Positions 13,682 to 21,891 of a DNA stretch of 22,993 nt are shown piece after piece. This DNA is from Candidatus Kerfeldbacteria bacterium (GTDB lineage: Bacteria > Patescibacteriota > Patescibacteriia > Veblenbacterales > UBA10138), in contig JACRFM010000067.1 in NCBI GenBank assembly GCA_016234305.1, positions 1 to 22,993 of the forward strand, read 5' to 3'. Each line of letters begins with the position of its first letter. Within the stretch, counting starts at the first letter, position 1. The notes under the pieces are model-generated. The model ran no database searches. It saw nothing but the letters and a program-made list of their open reading frames with translations, and was not told where the DNA came from. Both the position numbers and the translations under genes were made by a program.

Positions 13682-16186
13682 ATGGGTGAGAATGGAAAAA
13701 ATCTTTCCTTAGAAACCTTAGAAAATGATAAAAGCATTCCTCCAGTTGGGGAAAAAAATTTTGGCGATCAAAAAAAACGAAAACCAGAAAAAAAATATAA
13801 TGAGCAAGCTGTGAGAGAATCAGAATCTTACCAAACGTTTTTGGAAATGTTGAATAGCGGTGAAACCAACCAGGAGCAATTAAAGTCTTTTGCCTACCCC
13901 GATCGTACCATGAGCGCTGTTAGTAAGATGTTTAATGGCTCACTTAAAGATATCTACAGTCAGGAAAACGGAGAGGTAGAGAAAATGGCCGCGCAGCTCC
14001 TTATAAAGGATATTAATACAGGAAAAGTAAAAACTAAGGCTCCCTATGAAGACCCTTTGCCTGGTGTTAGAAAGGCTTACCTCAAATCAAAATATTTTGA
14101 AAGCCAGTCTCCTCGTCAGAGCGAAATTTATGAATTTTTGGACCAGTTGTATGTTAAGGGGATGACGCGCGAACAAATGAAGGCTGAATTTTTTGGCAAA
14201 CCAGAAGATGTTAAACTAGCGCCCGAAGCCAAGACTTATATGGCAGACCCAGATTGGCAGAAAACGTTAAAGTTGTTTTTGCGAGACTTGAATCCGGCGG
14301 AGGCAGAATTCTTAGCTGAAGATGAGGTAAGTTTGATTGATAAAGGTGACAAAACCTTAAAGGATAGCTCTAGCAATGGAAAATCTGAAAAAGTTGACAT
14401 GCGGGCTAAAAAGGAAAATCCGGCGGCGCGGATTTTGTCTAAAATTTTACCAGCTCAACTCGGGAGTTTTAAGAAAACCGGTGATTTACTGAAAAATAAT
14501 TTTAAGTTGGATGAAAAATTAGACCAAACTGACTGGGCTGAAGTGAGCAAGGCCTTGGTAGAAGGTTTAAAAAGCGTTTGGCAGGATTTTTATTACAGCG
14601 GACGGTGGCTCTATGGCAAAAAAAATCCTGGTGATAAAGAAAACAGTTATTATCTTGGTAGTGAAGCTGATACAGACGCGGCGGCTAGTTTGTATTTTTT
14701 CCGGAAAGCCGGGTTGGACAAAGTCCTTAACGCTACGGCCTTGCCGCATGGCGCAGAGCTGCCGCCTGGAGTAGTGGTGGATATGGGTTATACTTCAGGC
14801 TTAAAATCTAGAGTCAACACGGCTGGTCAAACTACTATCATAGCGGATAATCATCAACGTGAGCGTGGTTTTAAAACCTCTACCGCCATCGTATTTTTTA
14901 ATATTTTCAATGACTGCGGTTTGTTTAACCGTCAAGCCGAAGCTGAAACTGACTCAGCTAAGAAATTTAATCCGGAAATCGGGCGCGCCCTGGCCCAAAT
15001 AACCGTGGATGATGATAACGCCAATATGATAAACAACGTTAATCAATTTTTGTCCAGCAAATCAACCTTGCGCGGCCTGCATCGCACCATGAATATTGAG
15101 GATATTTATAAATTTTTAGACAGTAAATTGAATTTACCATTAGATAATTCAGAAGAGAAAAATAGTCATAAAAAACTATGGCGCTGGCACGAAGGCGATT
15201 ATCAAAAAGTTTTGGATACCCCTTTAACTAAAGAAGAATTGAAAGAGTATGATTTAGTTGAAGAATCGGCTAAGCAGGGCCAAAGTATATTTGAGGCTAG
15301 AGAGTGGTTTTATAAAAAGAACGGTCAGGAGAGTAAATCTGTTAAAAAAACTGATGATGAATTGGTTAAGGAAGGCACTGTGGTTACTACTGAAATAAAT
15401 GGCCAGACTATGCGCTGGGTGGTGAATTTGATTGGCTTTAATAAAGAAAAAAGACTTAGAGCCGGCCATGATGCTGTCAAAGTAAATGGTTTTGACGGTT
15501 TAATCAGTTATAATCCAGGCCGGATGAGTTTTATGGTTAATACGGTAAACGATAATGTGGATTTGAGTAAAATTTTAAATCTTAAACAAGGCGTGCCGGT
15601 GCGCGGGGCCATGTGGGTTAAACCACTGGATGGTACGCCGCTTACGGTTAGTCTTAAGGATATTTTGAATCAACTCGCGCCTAATTACGTGCCGCAGGGC
15701 AAAGTTAAAGATTATTTGGAAAAAGGCGGGTTAATAAAGCCAACGCCTGGTAAAGTGGCGGCAGAAGAAAAATCAACAGGTGGTGAGCCAAAGAAAAAAT
15801 TAGGTAGAGTGGAACCGGTGGTTGTTAAAACTATTTCTGCTCAACCGGTTCAAGTGGACACAACTCCTCAGGCAGAAGACAAGAAACTATTTGTATCTTT
15901 GGATAAAGTGACGCCAAAGGTATTTGAACACAATGGTCTGAAATTTAGTCGCAAAGTAACAGAAGCAGAAATGAAAATTGTCGAGCAAATTGATAATAAG
16001 ATTAAGCAGGTACTGCTGAAGCATATTGAACCTTTAGTCAGGGGTAGGTATAAATTATTGTCAGTTGAAGACCAAAGCAAAATTTTACAAGAGCATATAG
16101 AGTTAGGCTTGGAAGATGAAAATATTAGGGAGCAAATAAAAAATCGCTATGTTTCAGCGGGCTTGCCAATATTAATTGATAAATAG
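13682..16186 (+). CDS. Unassigned 834-aa protein with a degenerate DHH-phosphoesterase-like core
   Basis: A soluble, charged protein with no signal peptide or membrane helix. Residues 1-300 are Lys/Glu-rich and helical. The middle carries a motif series in the order and spacing of DHH/NrnA-type phosphoesterases: D330-T-D332-A (usual H-x-D-x-DA, but E in the His place), D367 in VVVDMGYTSG, D389-N-H391 after TTIIA (usual DHH), the KTSTAIVFFNIFNDCG helix, and D443-D-D445. Spacing from motif II to III (22) and III to IV (54) fits the family. Residues about 570-660 could be the second, DHHA1-like domain, without its glycine-rich motif. The C-terminus (about 680-834) is unassigned. The altered motif I and DNH suggest a divergent or inactive enzyme. 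The family call is inference. A perfect promoter precedes it, and two unknown genes follow. Confidence 0.6.
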   Translation: MGENGKNLSLETLENDKSIPPVGEKNFGDQKKRKPEKKYNEQAVRESESYQTFLEMLNSGETNQEQLKSFAYPDRTMSAVSKMFNGSLKDIYSQENGEVEKMAAQLLIKDINTGKVKTKAPYEDPLPGVRKAYLKSKYFESQSPRQSEIYEFLDQLYVKGMTREQMKAEFFGKPEDVKLAPEAKTYMADPDWQKTLKLFLRDLNPAEAEFLAEDEVSLIDKGDKTLKDSSSNGKSEKVDMRAKKENPAARILSKILPAQLGSFKKTGDLLKNNFKLDEKLDQTDWAEVSKALVEGLKSVWQDFYYSGRWLYGKKNPGDKENSYYLGSEADTDAAASLYFFRKAGLDKVLNATALPHGAELPPGVVVDMGYTSGLKSRVNTAGQTTIIADNHQRERGFKTSTAIVFFNIFNDCGLFNRQAEAETDSAKKFNPEIGRALAQITVDDDNANMINNVNQFLSSKSTLRGLHRTMNIEDIYKFLDSKLNLPLDNSEEKNSHKKLWRWHEGDYQKVLDTPLTKEELKEYDLVEESAKQGQSIFEAREWFYKKNGQESKSVKKTDDELVKEGTVVTTEINGQTMRWVVNLIGFNKEKRLRAGHDAVKVNGFDGLISYNPGRMSFMVNTVNDNVDLSKILNLKQGVPVRGAMWVKPLDGTPLTVSLKDILNQLAPNYVPQGKVKDYLEKGGLIKPTPGKVAAEEKSTGGEPKKKLGRVEPVVVKTISAQPVQVDTTPQAEDKKLFVSLDKVTPKVFEHNGLKFSRKVTEAEMKIVEQIDNKIKQVLLKHIEPLVRGRYKLLSVEDQSKILQEHIELGLEDENIREQIKNRYVSAGLPILIDK

Positions 16187-16207
16187 ATTTATAGTTTTTG
16201 TGTAATT

Positions 16208-16216
16208 TGTTAAAAT
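16208..16216 (+). promoter_or_regulatory. Candidate internal extended -10 promoter
   Basis: TGTTAAAAT (TG-N-TAAAAT) ends 10 bases before the ATG at 16227, so the transcript of the 114-aa gene could be almost leaderless, as proposed for gatC. No clear -35 box is seen. It would let the second and third cassette genes be expressed apart from the first. Confidence 0.35.
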
Positions 16217-16226
16217 TAAACTATCT

Positions 16227-16571
16227 ATGACAAAAGATGCCAACAATACGCAAGTTGATGTTTTACAACAGATCGGTAGGTCTTTTGGGCAACGTTTGGG
16301 TTATTTAATAGCTAGTATTAATTTAACAGATGAAGTTAGGGAAGATTTACTGATTTTATTGCCGGAGATGACCGGACAACAGATATTAGATTTATCAAAT
16401 ATTTTAGAAGACGCTTATTTAAATCACAAAACCATTGATATAGACGAGAAGTTGACAGTTGAGTTAAATAGTTTGGCCGATGATTATAATAATAAAGAGT
16501 CGTCTTTATTAGCAGAGACCAATGACAAACTTGATAGTTTGTTAAATAAAATTAAATCGGTGGCTGCTTAA
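16227..16571 (+). CDS. Small acidic helical protein of unknown function
   Basis: A 114-residue protein with no membrane segment or cysteine. It looks almost wholly alpha-helical: an N-terminal QQIGRSFGQRLGYLIASI helix, a central DLLILLPEMTGQQILDLSNI segment, then acidic helices ending in LDSLLNKIKSVAA with heptad-like leucines. I recognise no family. Its place between two large unassigned proteins, 40 bases after the first and 5 bases before the second, suggests a small partner or adaptor for one of them, but this is inference from position only. Confidence 0.8.
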   Translation: MTKDANNTQVDVLQQIGRSFGQRLGYLIASINLTDEVREDLLILLPEMTGQQILDLSNILEDAYLNHKTIDIDEKLTVELNSLADDYNNKESSLLAETNDKLDSLLNKIKSVAA

Positions 16572-16576
16572 ATTTT

Positions 16577-19500
16577 ATGAGCTCAGAGAATATGGATAAT
16601 GATATAAATAGTAAAGAGCCGATTCCTGTTGACGCAGAAATGAGTTCGGCATTTAAGGCGGCGGCTGATGAATTGGCGTTGGAGCGGGTAACGCCTGACA
16701 GCGAGTTTAGTATGGATAGTGATAAGGAAACGCTTAAATCAACAGAGAATAAAGAAACTACTAAAGACGCAGATAAAAAAGTTTGGAAAATGGTAGGTGA
16801 ACAATTTTACAAAACAGCTACTACGGTTTTAGGCGTAAAAACAATTACTGATTTTGCTGAAATTGTCGGTCGCGCGGTTGTCCAAAAGGGCAGCTTAAGG
16901 GAAAAATGGTCAAAAGCCATTGAGGAAAGCAAGGGCGATCTGGGTAAGTATTTTTTGGGGAAAAAAGAAGTTTCTTTAGACAAGGAAAAATTGGATGATG
17001 CGTTAGCTGATTTGTTTAAGAGTTATCGGGAAGTGACTGATAAAAAAGAAGATAATGCTAAAGAAAAATTTTGGCAAACCGTAAAAGAATTAGACCGTTT
17101 AACCAAAGAGGGTGGGGCTAAATATCTGCCGGCAGAAGAGAAAAAAGCTTATCGTGAGCAATTGGCCCAGATAATTTGGCAGTATCGTAAAAAACAGGCT
17201 GACCTGGATGGTGAAAGAAACAAAAAAATCTCTCGGGCGGGTAATTTGTATATACAAAATAAAGTTAGTGGTTTTGTGGTAGCGCGGGATGCTTTAAATA
17301 CTGCTTTTACTGCCACCGGGGTTCCGGTTTTAAGAACCTTGGGTTATTCGGCCATGGCTGCCTTGGAAAGAGGCAGTAAGGCTAACCGTGAATTTGAAAA
17401 ATCATTACTTAAGGGTGTAAAGACTAAGGAGAGCGATAGTAAAGCCGCCTTTATTTTAAAAGACATTGTTGTTAACTCGACAGTTGAAACTGTCAGAGCG
17501 CTCAGGCTTCAGGGTAAAAAAGGCGATAAACAACATAAAGTCAAAGATTTTATTGAAGCCTTTGGTTCAGTCTCCAGGGCTTTTGGTTTAGGTACATTAG
17601 CGGTAGCCCAGATAAATCATGAGAATGTTATAACCGGCATAGAAAAAGCCATTGGTCAATTTGGCAAATCAGTAGAAGAACACGGATTAGTTAGTGGTCT
17701 GGGAGGTCAGATGTGGCATAATTTTTCCAGTAATGTTGATAGACTTTTGCATTTATATAATCCCAACGAGGCTTGGCAAAAGATGTTTGGGGATAAACCT
17801 GTAACCGGAGGGGCAGGATTACAGGAATTATCACCTGAACTTATGAAAGAGGGTGTGGCCATAGACACGTTATCTCATAAGTGGGGATTGACTATACCTG
17901 ATTTAAGTCATTCTTCTCCGTCCCAAGTTCATGATTATGCTAATTATTTGCACCAATTAGACAAATCTTTTACCGGTGTTGACCTGAAGGGTACATCTGC
18001 CCAGGAATTTATTACCAAACATCCGGAAATGTTCAAGAGCGGGCAAACGCTGAGCGTGGAAGAATTTACCACTCGCTTGAAACAAGATATTAAAATCAGC
18101 ACAGTAGCGGCCGGTGAAGGCATTGAAACCAAAGGCATTCAGCAAATTATAGACGACCCGCGTAAGTTTGGTTATACCGGTGATTTAAATGATGTTAAGG
18201 GGATTAAGTTATTTTCCGGACGTTTGGCGCACCAGGCGGCCCTGAATACGGAATTTAACGGTAAAGCAATAGCCGGCGTAACAACTGATGGTCAAACTTA
18301 TGATATGAGGCTTGGCGCTGGCGCGCGCGGCGACGCTATTAAATTAGTTATGGACGCGAACGGCAAAGCTCACTATGAATTTGGTTCAGGCCTTAAGGCG
18401 GATGAACTTTATAGGCATATGGCGCAGCCGGAAATAATGTCTGGCAAAGCTATGGATACTAGTCAGGTTCCTTGGCTAGATAAAAAAGTTATTGGCGGCA
18501 CTATTACTGAACTTATTTTAGACAAAACCCATAAGGGCTTAAGCGTGATTGATTTTCATTCTCATAATGGCCAGGTAAATGGTGCTTTCTTTTTGGATAG
18601 CGCTACGCATGAATTTTTGCCGCATTATGTGGATGCCGCCTTGGCCAGTGGCCACGACCATTATTTGCAATTAGTCAACGAATCATACACGGCTTTAACC
18701 GACAAGCTGGATAAAGTTACGGCGGTGGCCGGTGAGGTTGGTAAGGGTTGGAGTGCCGGCGCAAAACTGGAATTGGCTAATTTTGCCACTGAACACGCTG
18801 GTGGCACTGGGGCTGCGCAAACGATGCATGATTACGCTTTTGGTAATTTGAGCGCCACTAAACTACAAGCTGTAGTGGAACATTTAGGTAATCAAACGCC
18901 GCAGTATTTGAAAGATACGGATTTTCGTTCTTTTGTCAGCGAAGCGGCGGTTTTACAAAAATTAAATCCCAGCGCGGCTAATGAATTATGGCAACGCGGT
19001 TTGGAATATAAAGGTAAGGGTTTTAAATCAATTGATTATGGCTTTTTGCAACAGGCGTATGAACAGAGTCGCGATTTTGCCATTACTCATGATGGAAAAT
19101 TTTTGTCAGCCACTCATTCGCCGTTAACCACCAGTCCGATAGAAGTGCCGATTACCGGTCAATCACATTTTGACGCTGATTTTTATCACCACTACAAAGC
19201 GGTGGCTAATAATATTGCTACCAGCGAATACACGGTTTTCAATAAGTTAAAAAGCGGTCTGGGTGAACAAGGCGCGCGCAATTTAATGTCTATGGACGTT
19301 AATGATTTTACCAGCGAAAGCGTGCGCGGCCATTTTGGTAAAAGTTTTTTGGGTTTGTTTAATAATCATAATTTTTTGGAAAAATGGCAGACTGATATTG
19401 CCTTACATATTAAAAATTCCAGCGGCGTTTCAGTTGGCGAACGCTTGCACAATTATTTGGTGGACAGTAAGGGCGAGTGGGGGAAGGCGCCAGCGGCAGT

Positions 19501-19687
19501 AAATGATATACATTCAGACCAAGAACTCTTGCGCACTGATGAATTAATGAAGAAGGCTGGTGTTATAGATAATGAGATTAAGAATGATGTAGAACTTCAA
19601 AGAACCAAGGAATTACTTGATAGAGTTAAGGGTGATAAGGAATTATTACGTACTGAAGAACTTTTAAAGCGTGCAAGAGAAAAGTAG
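16577..19687 (+). CDS. Unassigned 1036-aa soluble protein with repeated C-terminal tail
   Basis: A large protein without signal peptide or clear membrane helix. Residues 1-70 are acidic and probably disordered. Residues 70-300 are Lys/Glu-rich helices, including some weakly hydrophobic ones (FVVARDALNTAFTATGVPV). A mixed alpha/beta middle includes AAGEGIETKGIQQIIDDP (about 510-530). Several His-rich stretches occur (DFHSHNGQVNG, ASGHDHYLQL). The last ~60 residues hold three copies of a DxELxRTxEL unit with basic ends, a short helical repeat tail. The ATG at 16577 lies 5 bases after the 114-aa gene. No homologue is recognised. The size and soluble character suggest a scaffold or structural protein. 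The REP-like repeat cluster starts about 15 bases after the stop. Confidence 0.85.
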   Translation: MSSENMDNDINSKEPIPVDAEMSSAFKAAADELALERVTPDSEFSMDSDKETLKSTENKETTKDADKKVWKMVGEQFYKTATTVLGVKTITDFAEIVGRAVVQKGSLREKWSKAIEESKGDLGKYFLGKKEVSLDKEKLDDALADLFKSYREVTDKKEDNAKEKFWQTVKELDRLTKEGGAKYLPAEEKKAYREQLAQIIWQYRKKQADLDGERNKKISRAGNLYIQNKVSGFVVARDALNTAFTATGVPVLRTLGYSAMAALERGSKANREFEKSLLKGVKTKESDSKAAFILKDIVVNSTVETVRALRLQGKKGDKQHKVKDFIEAFGSVSRAFGLGTLAVAQINHENVITGIEKAIGQFGKSVEEHGLVSGLGGQMWHNFSSNVDRLLHLYNPNEAWQKMFGDKPVTGGAGLQELSPELMKEGVAIDTLSHKWGLTIPDLSHSSPSQVHDYANYLHQLDKSFTGVDLKGTSAQEFITKHPEMFKSGQTLSVEEFTTRLKQDIKISTVAAGEGIETKGIQQIIDDPRKFGYTGDLNDVKGIKLFSGRLAHQAALNTEFNGKAIAGVTTDGQTYDMRLGAGARGDAIKLVMDANGKAHYEFGSGLKADELYRHMAQPEIMSGKAMDTSQVPWLDKKVIGGTITELILDKTHKGLSVIDFHSHNGQVNGAFFLDSATHEFLPHYVDAALASGHDHYLQLVNESYTALTDKLDKVTAVAGEVGKGWSAGAKLELANFATEHAGGTGAAQTMHDYAFGNLSATKLQAVVEHLGNQTPQYLKDTDFRSFVSEAAVLQKLNPSAANELWQRGLEYKGKGFKSIDYGFLQQAYEQSRDFAITHDGKFLSATHSPLTTSPIEVPITGQSHFDADFYHHYKAVANNIATSEYTVFNKLKSGLGEQGARNLMSMDVNDFTSESVRGHFGKSFLGLFNNHNFLEKWQTDIALHIKNSSGVSVGERLHNYLVDSKGEWGKAPAAVNDIHSDQELLRTDELMKKAGVIDNEIKNDVELQRTKELLDRVKGDKELLRTEELLKRAREK

Positions 19688-19701
19688 TTTAGCTTAGTTT
19701 T

Positions 19702-19811
19702 CGTCATTGCGAGCGTTTTTTCTGTCATTGCGAGGAGTCTGCGACGCGGCAATCTCTGCCTTTGAGCCCGCCACACTTTCGCTTGCCCAGCCGAGCGGCG
19801 GGGCGATGACA
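19702..19811. repeat. REP-like element of the GTCATTGCGAG type
   Basis: GTCATTGCGAG occurs twice in direct orientation (19703-19713 and 19723-19733). The second is followed by GCGACGCGGCAATCTC, and the block ends with GCGATGAC in inverted orientation (19804-19811). This is the widely scattered GTCATTGCGAGGAG...GCAATCT palindromic repeat type known from many bacteria. It starts 15 bases after the 1036-aa gene and holds no credible gene. Confidence 0.7.
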
Positions 19812-19817
19812 CTTTTC

Positions 19818-19855
19818 GTCATTCTGAAGCCGACGTCCATCGGCTGAGGAATCTC
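19818..19855. repeat. REP-like element of the GTCATTCTGA type
   Basis: GTCATTCTGA, then an AGCCGA/TCGGCT hairpin (19827-19844), then GAGGAATCTC. This is the same general design as the preceding element but a different family. It lies between the REP-like cluster members at 19702 and 19881. Confidence 0.6.
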
Positions 19856-19880
19856 GTCTTGTCTATAATTCATTGGTTAT

Positions 19881-19930
19881 GTCATTCCCGCCCCGCATCA
19901 AGTGCGGGGTAAATTCCAGCGGGAATCCAG
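19881..19930. repeat. REP-like element of the GTCATTCCCGC type
   Basis: The outer stem ATTCCCGC pairs with GCGGGAAT. The inner stem CCCCGCA pairs with TGCGGGG around a short loop. The element ends in GAATCCAG. The form is typical of the GTCATTCCCGC..GCGGGAATCCAG repeats found across many genomes. It is followed by the terminator of the minus-strand operon. Confidence 0.7.
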
Positions 19931-19951
19931 AATATTTTAAATAAATAAAAT

Positions 19952-19977
19952 AAGAGGCTACCAGATGGTAACCTCTT
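19952..19977 (-). terminator. Terminator of the minus-strand two-gene operon
   Basis: An 11-base stem (19952-19962 against 19967-19977, one mismatch) with an AGAT loop as written on the plus strand. Read on the minus strand it is followed by ATTTTATTTATTT. It lies 25 bases beyond the stop codon at 20002. Confidence 0.65.
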
Positions 19978-20001
19978 TCCGTATAGGAAATTATAATTGT
20001 T

Positions 20002-20775
20002 TTAATCAGGATCGCCGGTAGTATCACCGGATTTCACCATATCCTTTTTTGAAAGTAATTTGTCTAACTTGTCGTTTAGTCCAATTAGTATAGTGCGGCA
20101 AGTATTTTTTAGGTCTTCATTATTACTTTTTAAGACATTTTCATACTTGATTCTAGCGTCATCAATTTGAGGAACCAGAAGATCTATTTTTGCTTGTATT
20201 TGCGCCAGTCTAGCTGTGGCATCATCAAGTTTTTTGCCATTACCGTCAACGCCAGCAGCAATTTTATCCAACTTTTCATTTTGAACTTTGTATCCGCGTT
20301 TGCTAGATTCCCGGTGAGCCGTTAAATTTTTATTGACCGAATCAATTTTTCCACCAAGGAATTGAGTTGATTGGTCAATTTTATTGTTAACCGGATCAAT
20401 GATTTTTGCGGGGTCAAGTGTTGGAACCGGAGGATTAAGCGGAGTCGGAGGATTTTGAACTTGAGCAGCCGGAGCAGTTGTTACACTACTTGGTCGCGCG
20501 GCCAAGTATACAAAGAATAACATTAAGAAAAACAGTGCAACTAATACAGGAATAATCCAACATAGATTTCGACGGGGTACCAGCCTTGCTTCTGCTGGTA
20601 TTGCCGGCATACTTGTAACTCGGAATACGACATCGTATCCGGTTCTGCAACTGCCAAAAGTCGCAGCATTTTCAATTCGCGGAGCGCGGTTGCGGCTTAC
20701 AATCATATAGATTGCAAGGCCGATAATAGCAAGGCCGGATACAACAGCCAAAACGATAGATAGGGTATTTTCCAT
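20002..20775 (-). CDS. Two-helix membrane protein with Pro-rich linker and coiled coil
   Basis: A 257-residue protein from the ATG at 20775, chosen because GGAG lies 7 bases upstream of it; the in-frame ATG four codons earlier overlaps that Shine-Dalgarno sequence. Membrane helices are at about residues 5-26 and 72-92, with a ~45-residue loop between. A Pro-rich linker follows (105-121, NPPTPLNPPVPTL), then a long, mostly alpha-helical segment (125-245) with heptad-like KLD and QIQAKIDLL patterns, probably a coiled coil. The acidic end is rich in Asp. No known family is recognised. It could tether or space something at the envelope. It is the second gene of a minus-strand pair, 70 bases after the secreted protein gene. 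Confidence 0.8.
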   Translation of the reverse strand: MENTLSIVLAVVSGLAIIGLAIYMIVSRNRAPRIENAATFGSCRTGYDVVFRVTSMPAIPAEARLVPRRNLCWIIPVLVALFFLMLFFVYLAARPSSVTTAPAAQVQNPPTPLNPPVPTLDPAKIIDPVNNKIDQSTQFLGGKIDSVNKNLTAHRESSKRGYKVQNEKLDKIAAGVDGNGKKLDDATARLAQIQAKIDLLVPQIDDARIKYENVLKSNNEDLKNTCRTILIGLNDKLDKLLSKKDMVKSGDTTGDPD

Positions 20776-20845
20776 TTTTAACTCCAATTGATTTTTGTTT
20801 ATGATTGTTATTTAATTTTTTGAAATTTTTGTTGCGTTACTGTTA

Positions 20846-21382
20846 TTATAGACCAATTTTCAAACTTACTCGTGCGACCACTCCAAGTTTAGATATAGTA
20901 TCTCGCATGAGCGAATGAACAGGTAAGTAAACTAATGAAGTGTAGGCTGGGGCCAGCGTTGCTTCGAGAGATAATTTTTTTGATATATCATATAGTACAC
21001 TTCCGCCGATGTAGATGGCTAGAAGTTTTTCAGGAAGGGCGGTTTCTCCTATTAGATTTTCAGCAGAATATGAAATGCCACCAGTGATGCGGTAACGAAA
21101 ATCTGATTCAGCCGAATTAAGAAGTATGGAATATTCCATACCACCGCCGCGTTCTTCGTACGTACCCCAGGCCATTGATTGGCCGAATACGAATAAGCGA
21201 ATCTTGCCCAAAACACCTGGCCAGGACATCATTATAGTTGGTCCTTGGTGGGTGGTGGCACCGGCAACTACGTAATAGCCGGCATAAAAACGTACAGCCT
21301 TGTCTGTTTTTTCTTGGCCGAAGTTCGGGCCAGTATTGATTGCCATAATGGCAACAACGAGAATTAAAAGTAGTTTTTTCAA
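20846..21382 (-). CDS. Secreted beta-strand-rich protein, possibly a small beta-barrel
   Basis: A 178-residue protein that starts with TTG at 21382, supported by AGGAG 6 bases upstream. The KKLLLILVVAIMAI stretch is a signal peptide, with probable cleavage near residues 18-23. The rest alternates polar and hydrophobic residues in about eight strands (for example VRFYAGYYVVAGA, KIRLFVFGQSMAWG, FRYRITGGISYSA, LEATLAPAYTSLVY) and ends VVARVSLKIGL, the layout of a small outer-membrane beta-barrel. That is unexpected if the host is a monoderm CPR bacterium. The last residue is Leu, not the usual Phe, and no family is recognised. It begins a two-gene operon behind a long structured leader. Confidence 0.75.
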   Translation of the reverse strand: MKKLLLILVVAIMAINTGPNFGQEKTDKAVRFYAGYYVVAGATTHQGPTIMMSWPGVLGKIRLFVFGQSMAWGTYEERGGGMEYSILLNSAESDFRYRITGGISYSAENLIGETALPEKLLAIYIGGSVLYDISKKLSLEATLAPAYTSLVYLPVHSLMRDTISKLGVVARVSLKIGL

Positions 21383-21400
21383 CTTTAACTCCTATTTTCC

Positions 21401-21529
21401 CAACCGGCAGAAGGTCGGGTTTTGAATTTCATCGCTCCGGTCTGCCGAGCATTTGTGAGAGGCTGTTTTCGCGTAAACAGCTGGAATATGCCCCCGGAGC
21501 GATTAGCTACAGCAAAATCCTGTAGCTAA
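21401..21529 (-). promoter_or_regulatory. Structured 5' leader upstream of the beta-rich protein gene
   Basis: Nested perfect stems: 21431-21440 with 21494-21503 (10 bp), GCAT 21449-21452 with 21488-21491, and GCTGTTT 21462-21468 with AAACAGC 21475-21481. Next to it is a separate perfect 10-bp hairpin, 21503-21512 with 21520-21529. A third hairpin lies nearer the gene, about 21400-21420. On the minus strand this is the 5' leader of the gene starting at 21382. On the plus strand the 10-bp hairpin is followed by TTTATTT and could end a small RNA. It matches no riboswitch class I recognise. Confidence 0.5.
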
Positions 21530-21546
21530 TTTATTTGCATTTAGTT

Positions 21547-21697
21547 ATTTGTCATCCTGAGCGGAGTGAAAAAAGCATCTTTTATTGTCACCCTGAATTT
21601 ATTTCAGGGTCTAATTCTTATAGAGATGCTGAAACAAGTTCAGCATAACATTTAAGTTAAGGATCGTAGCTTCTTCACTTTGTTCAGAATGACAAAT
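21547..21697. repeat. Composite REP-like element with complementary outer ends
   Basis: The outer arms 21547-21570 and 21674-21697 are complementary at 20 of 24 positions (GTCATCCTGAG.. against ..TTCAGAATGAC). Between them are two complete hairpins: ACCCTGAA/TTCAGGGT and TGCTGAA/TTCAGCA. The repeat type is common in accessory regions of many bacteria. It lies inside the region transcribed from the minus-strand promoter at 21740-21767. Confidence 0.65.
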
Positions 21698-21739
21698 CCT
21701 GTGGTTTTTAAAGTTCTGGACAAAAAACTATAACAGCTT

Positions 21740-21767
21740 ATCATAGCAAAACCATAGAATTTGTCAA
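21740..21767 (-). promoter_or_regulatory. Minus-strand promoter for the beta-rich protein operon
   Basis: On the minus strand TTGACA (21767-21762) and TATGAT (21745-21740) are separated by 16 bases. The predicted start near 21733 gives a leader of about 350 bases that runs through the composite REP-like element and the nested hairpins before the TTG start at 21382. Confidence 0.6.
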
Positions 21768-21891
21768 GCCCTCCGTAATGGTTCAATAGCTTGGCAACAC
21801 CTTAAGGCTAATTAGCCGAGCTGAAAATAGAGGAGTATAATAAATTAACCCTAATTTAAGCCTTATTTTACACATATTTTCGCTCCAGCTC

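Noticed and set aside
17944..18145. Antisense open frames inside the 1036-aa gene
   Set aside because: Short, overlapping in two frames, with no start signal; the sense frame has continuous coding character.
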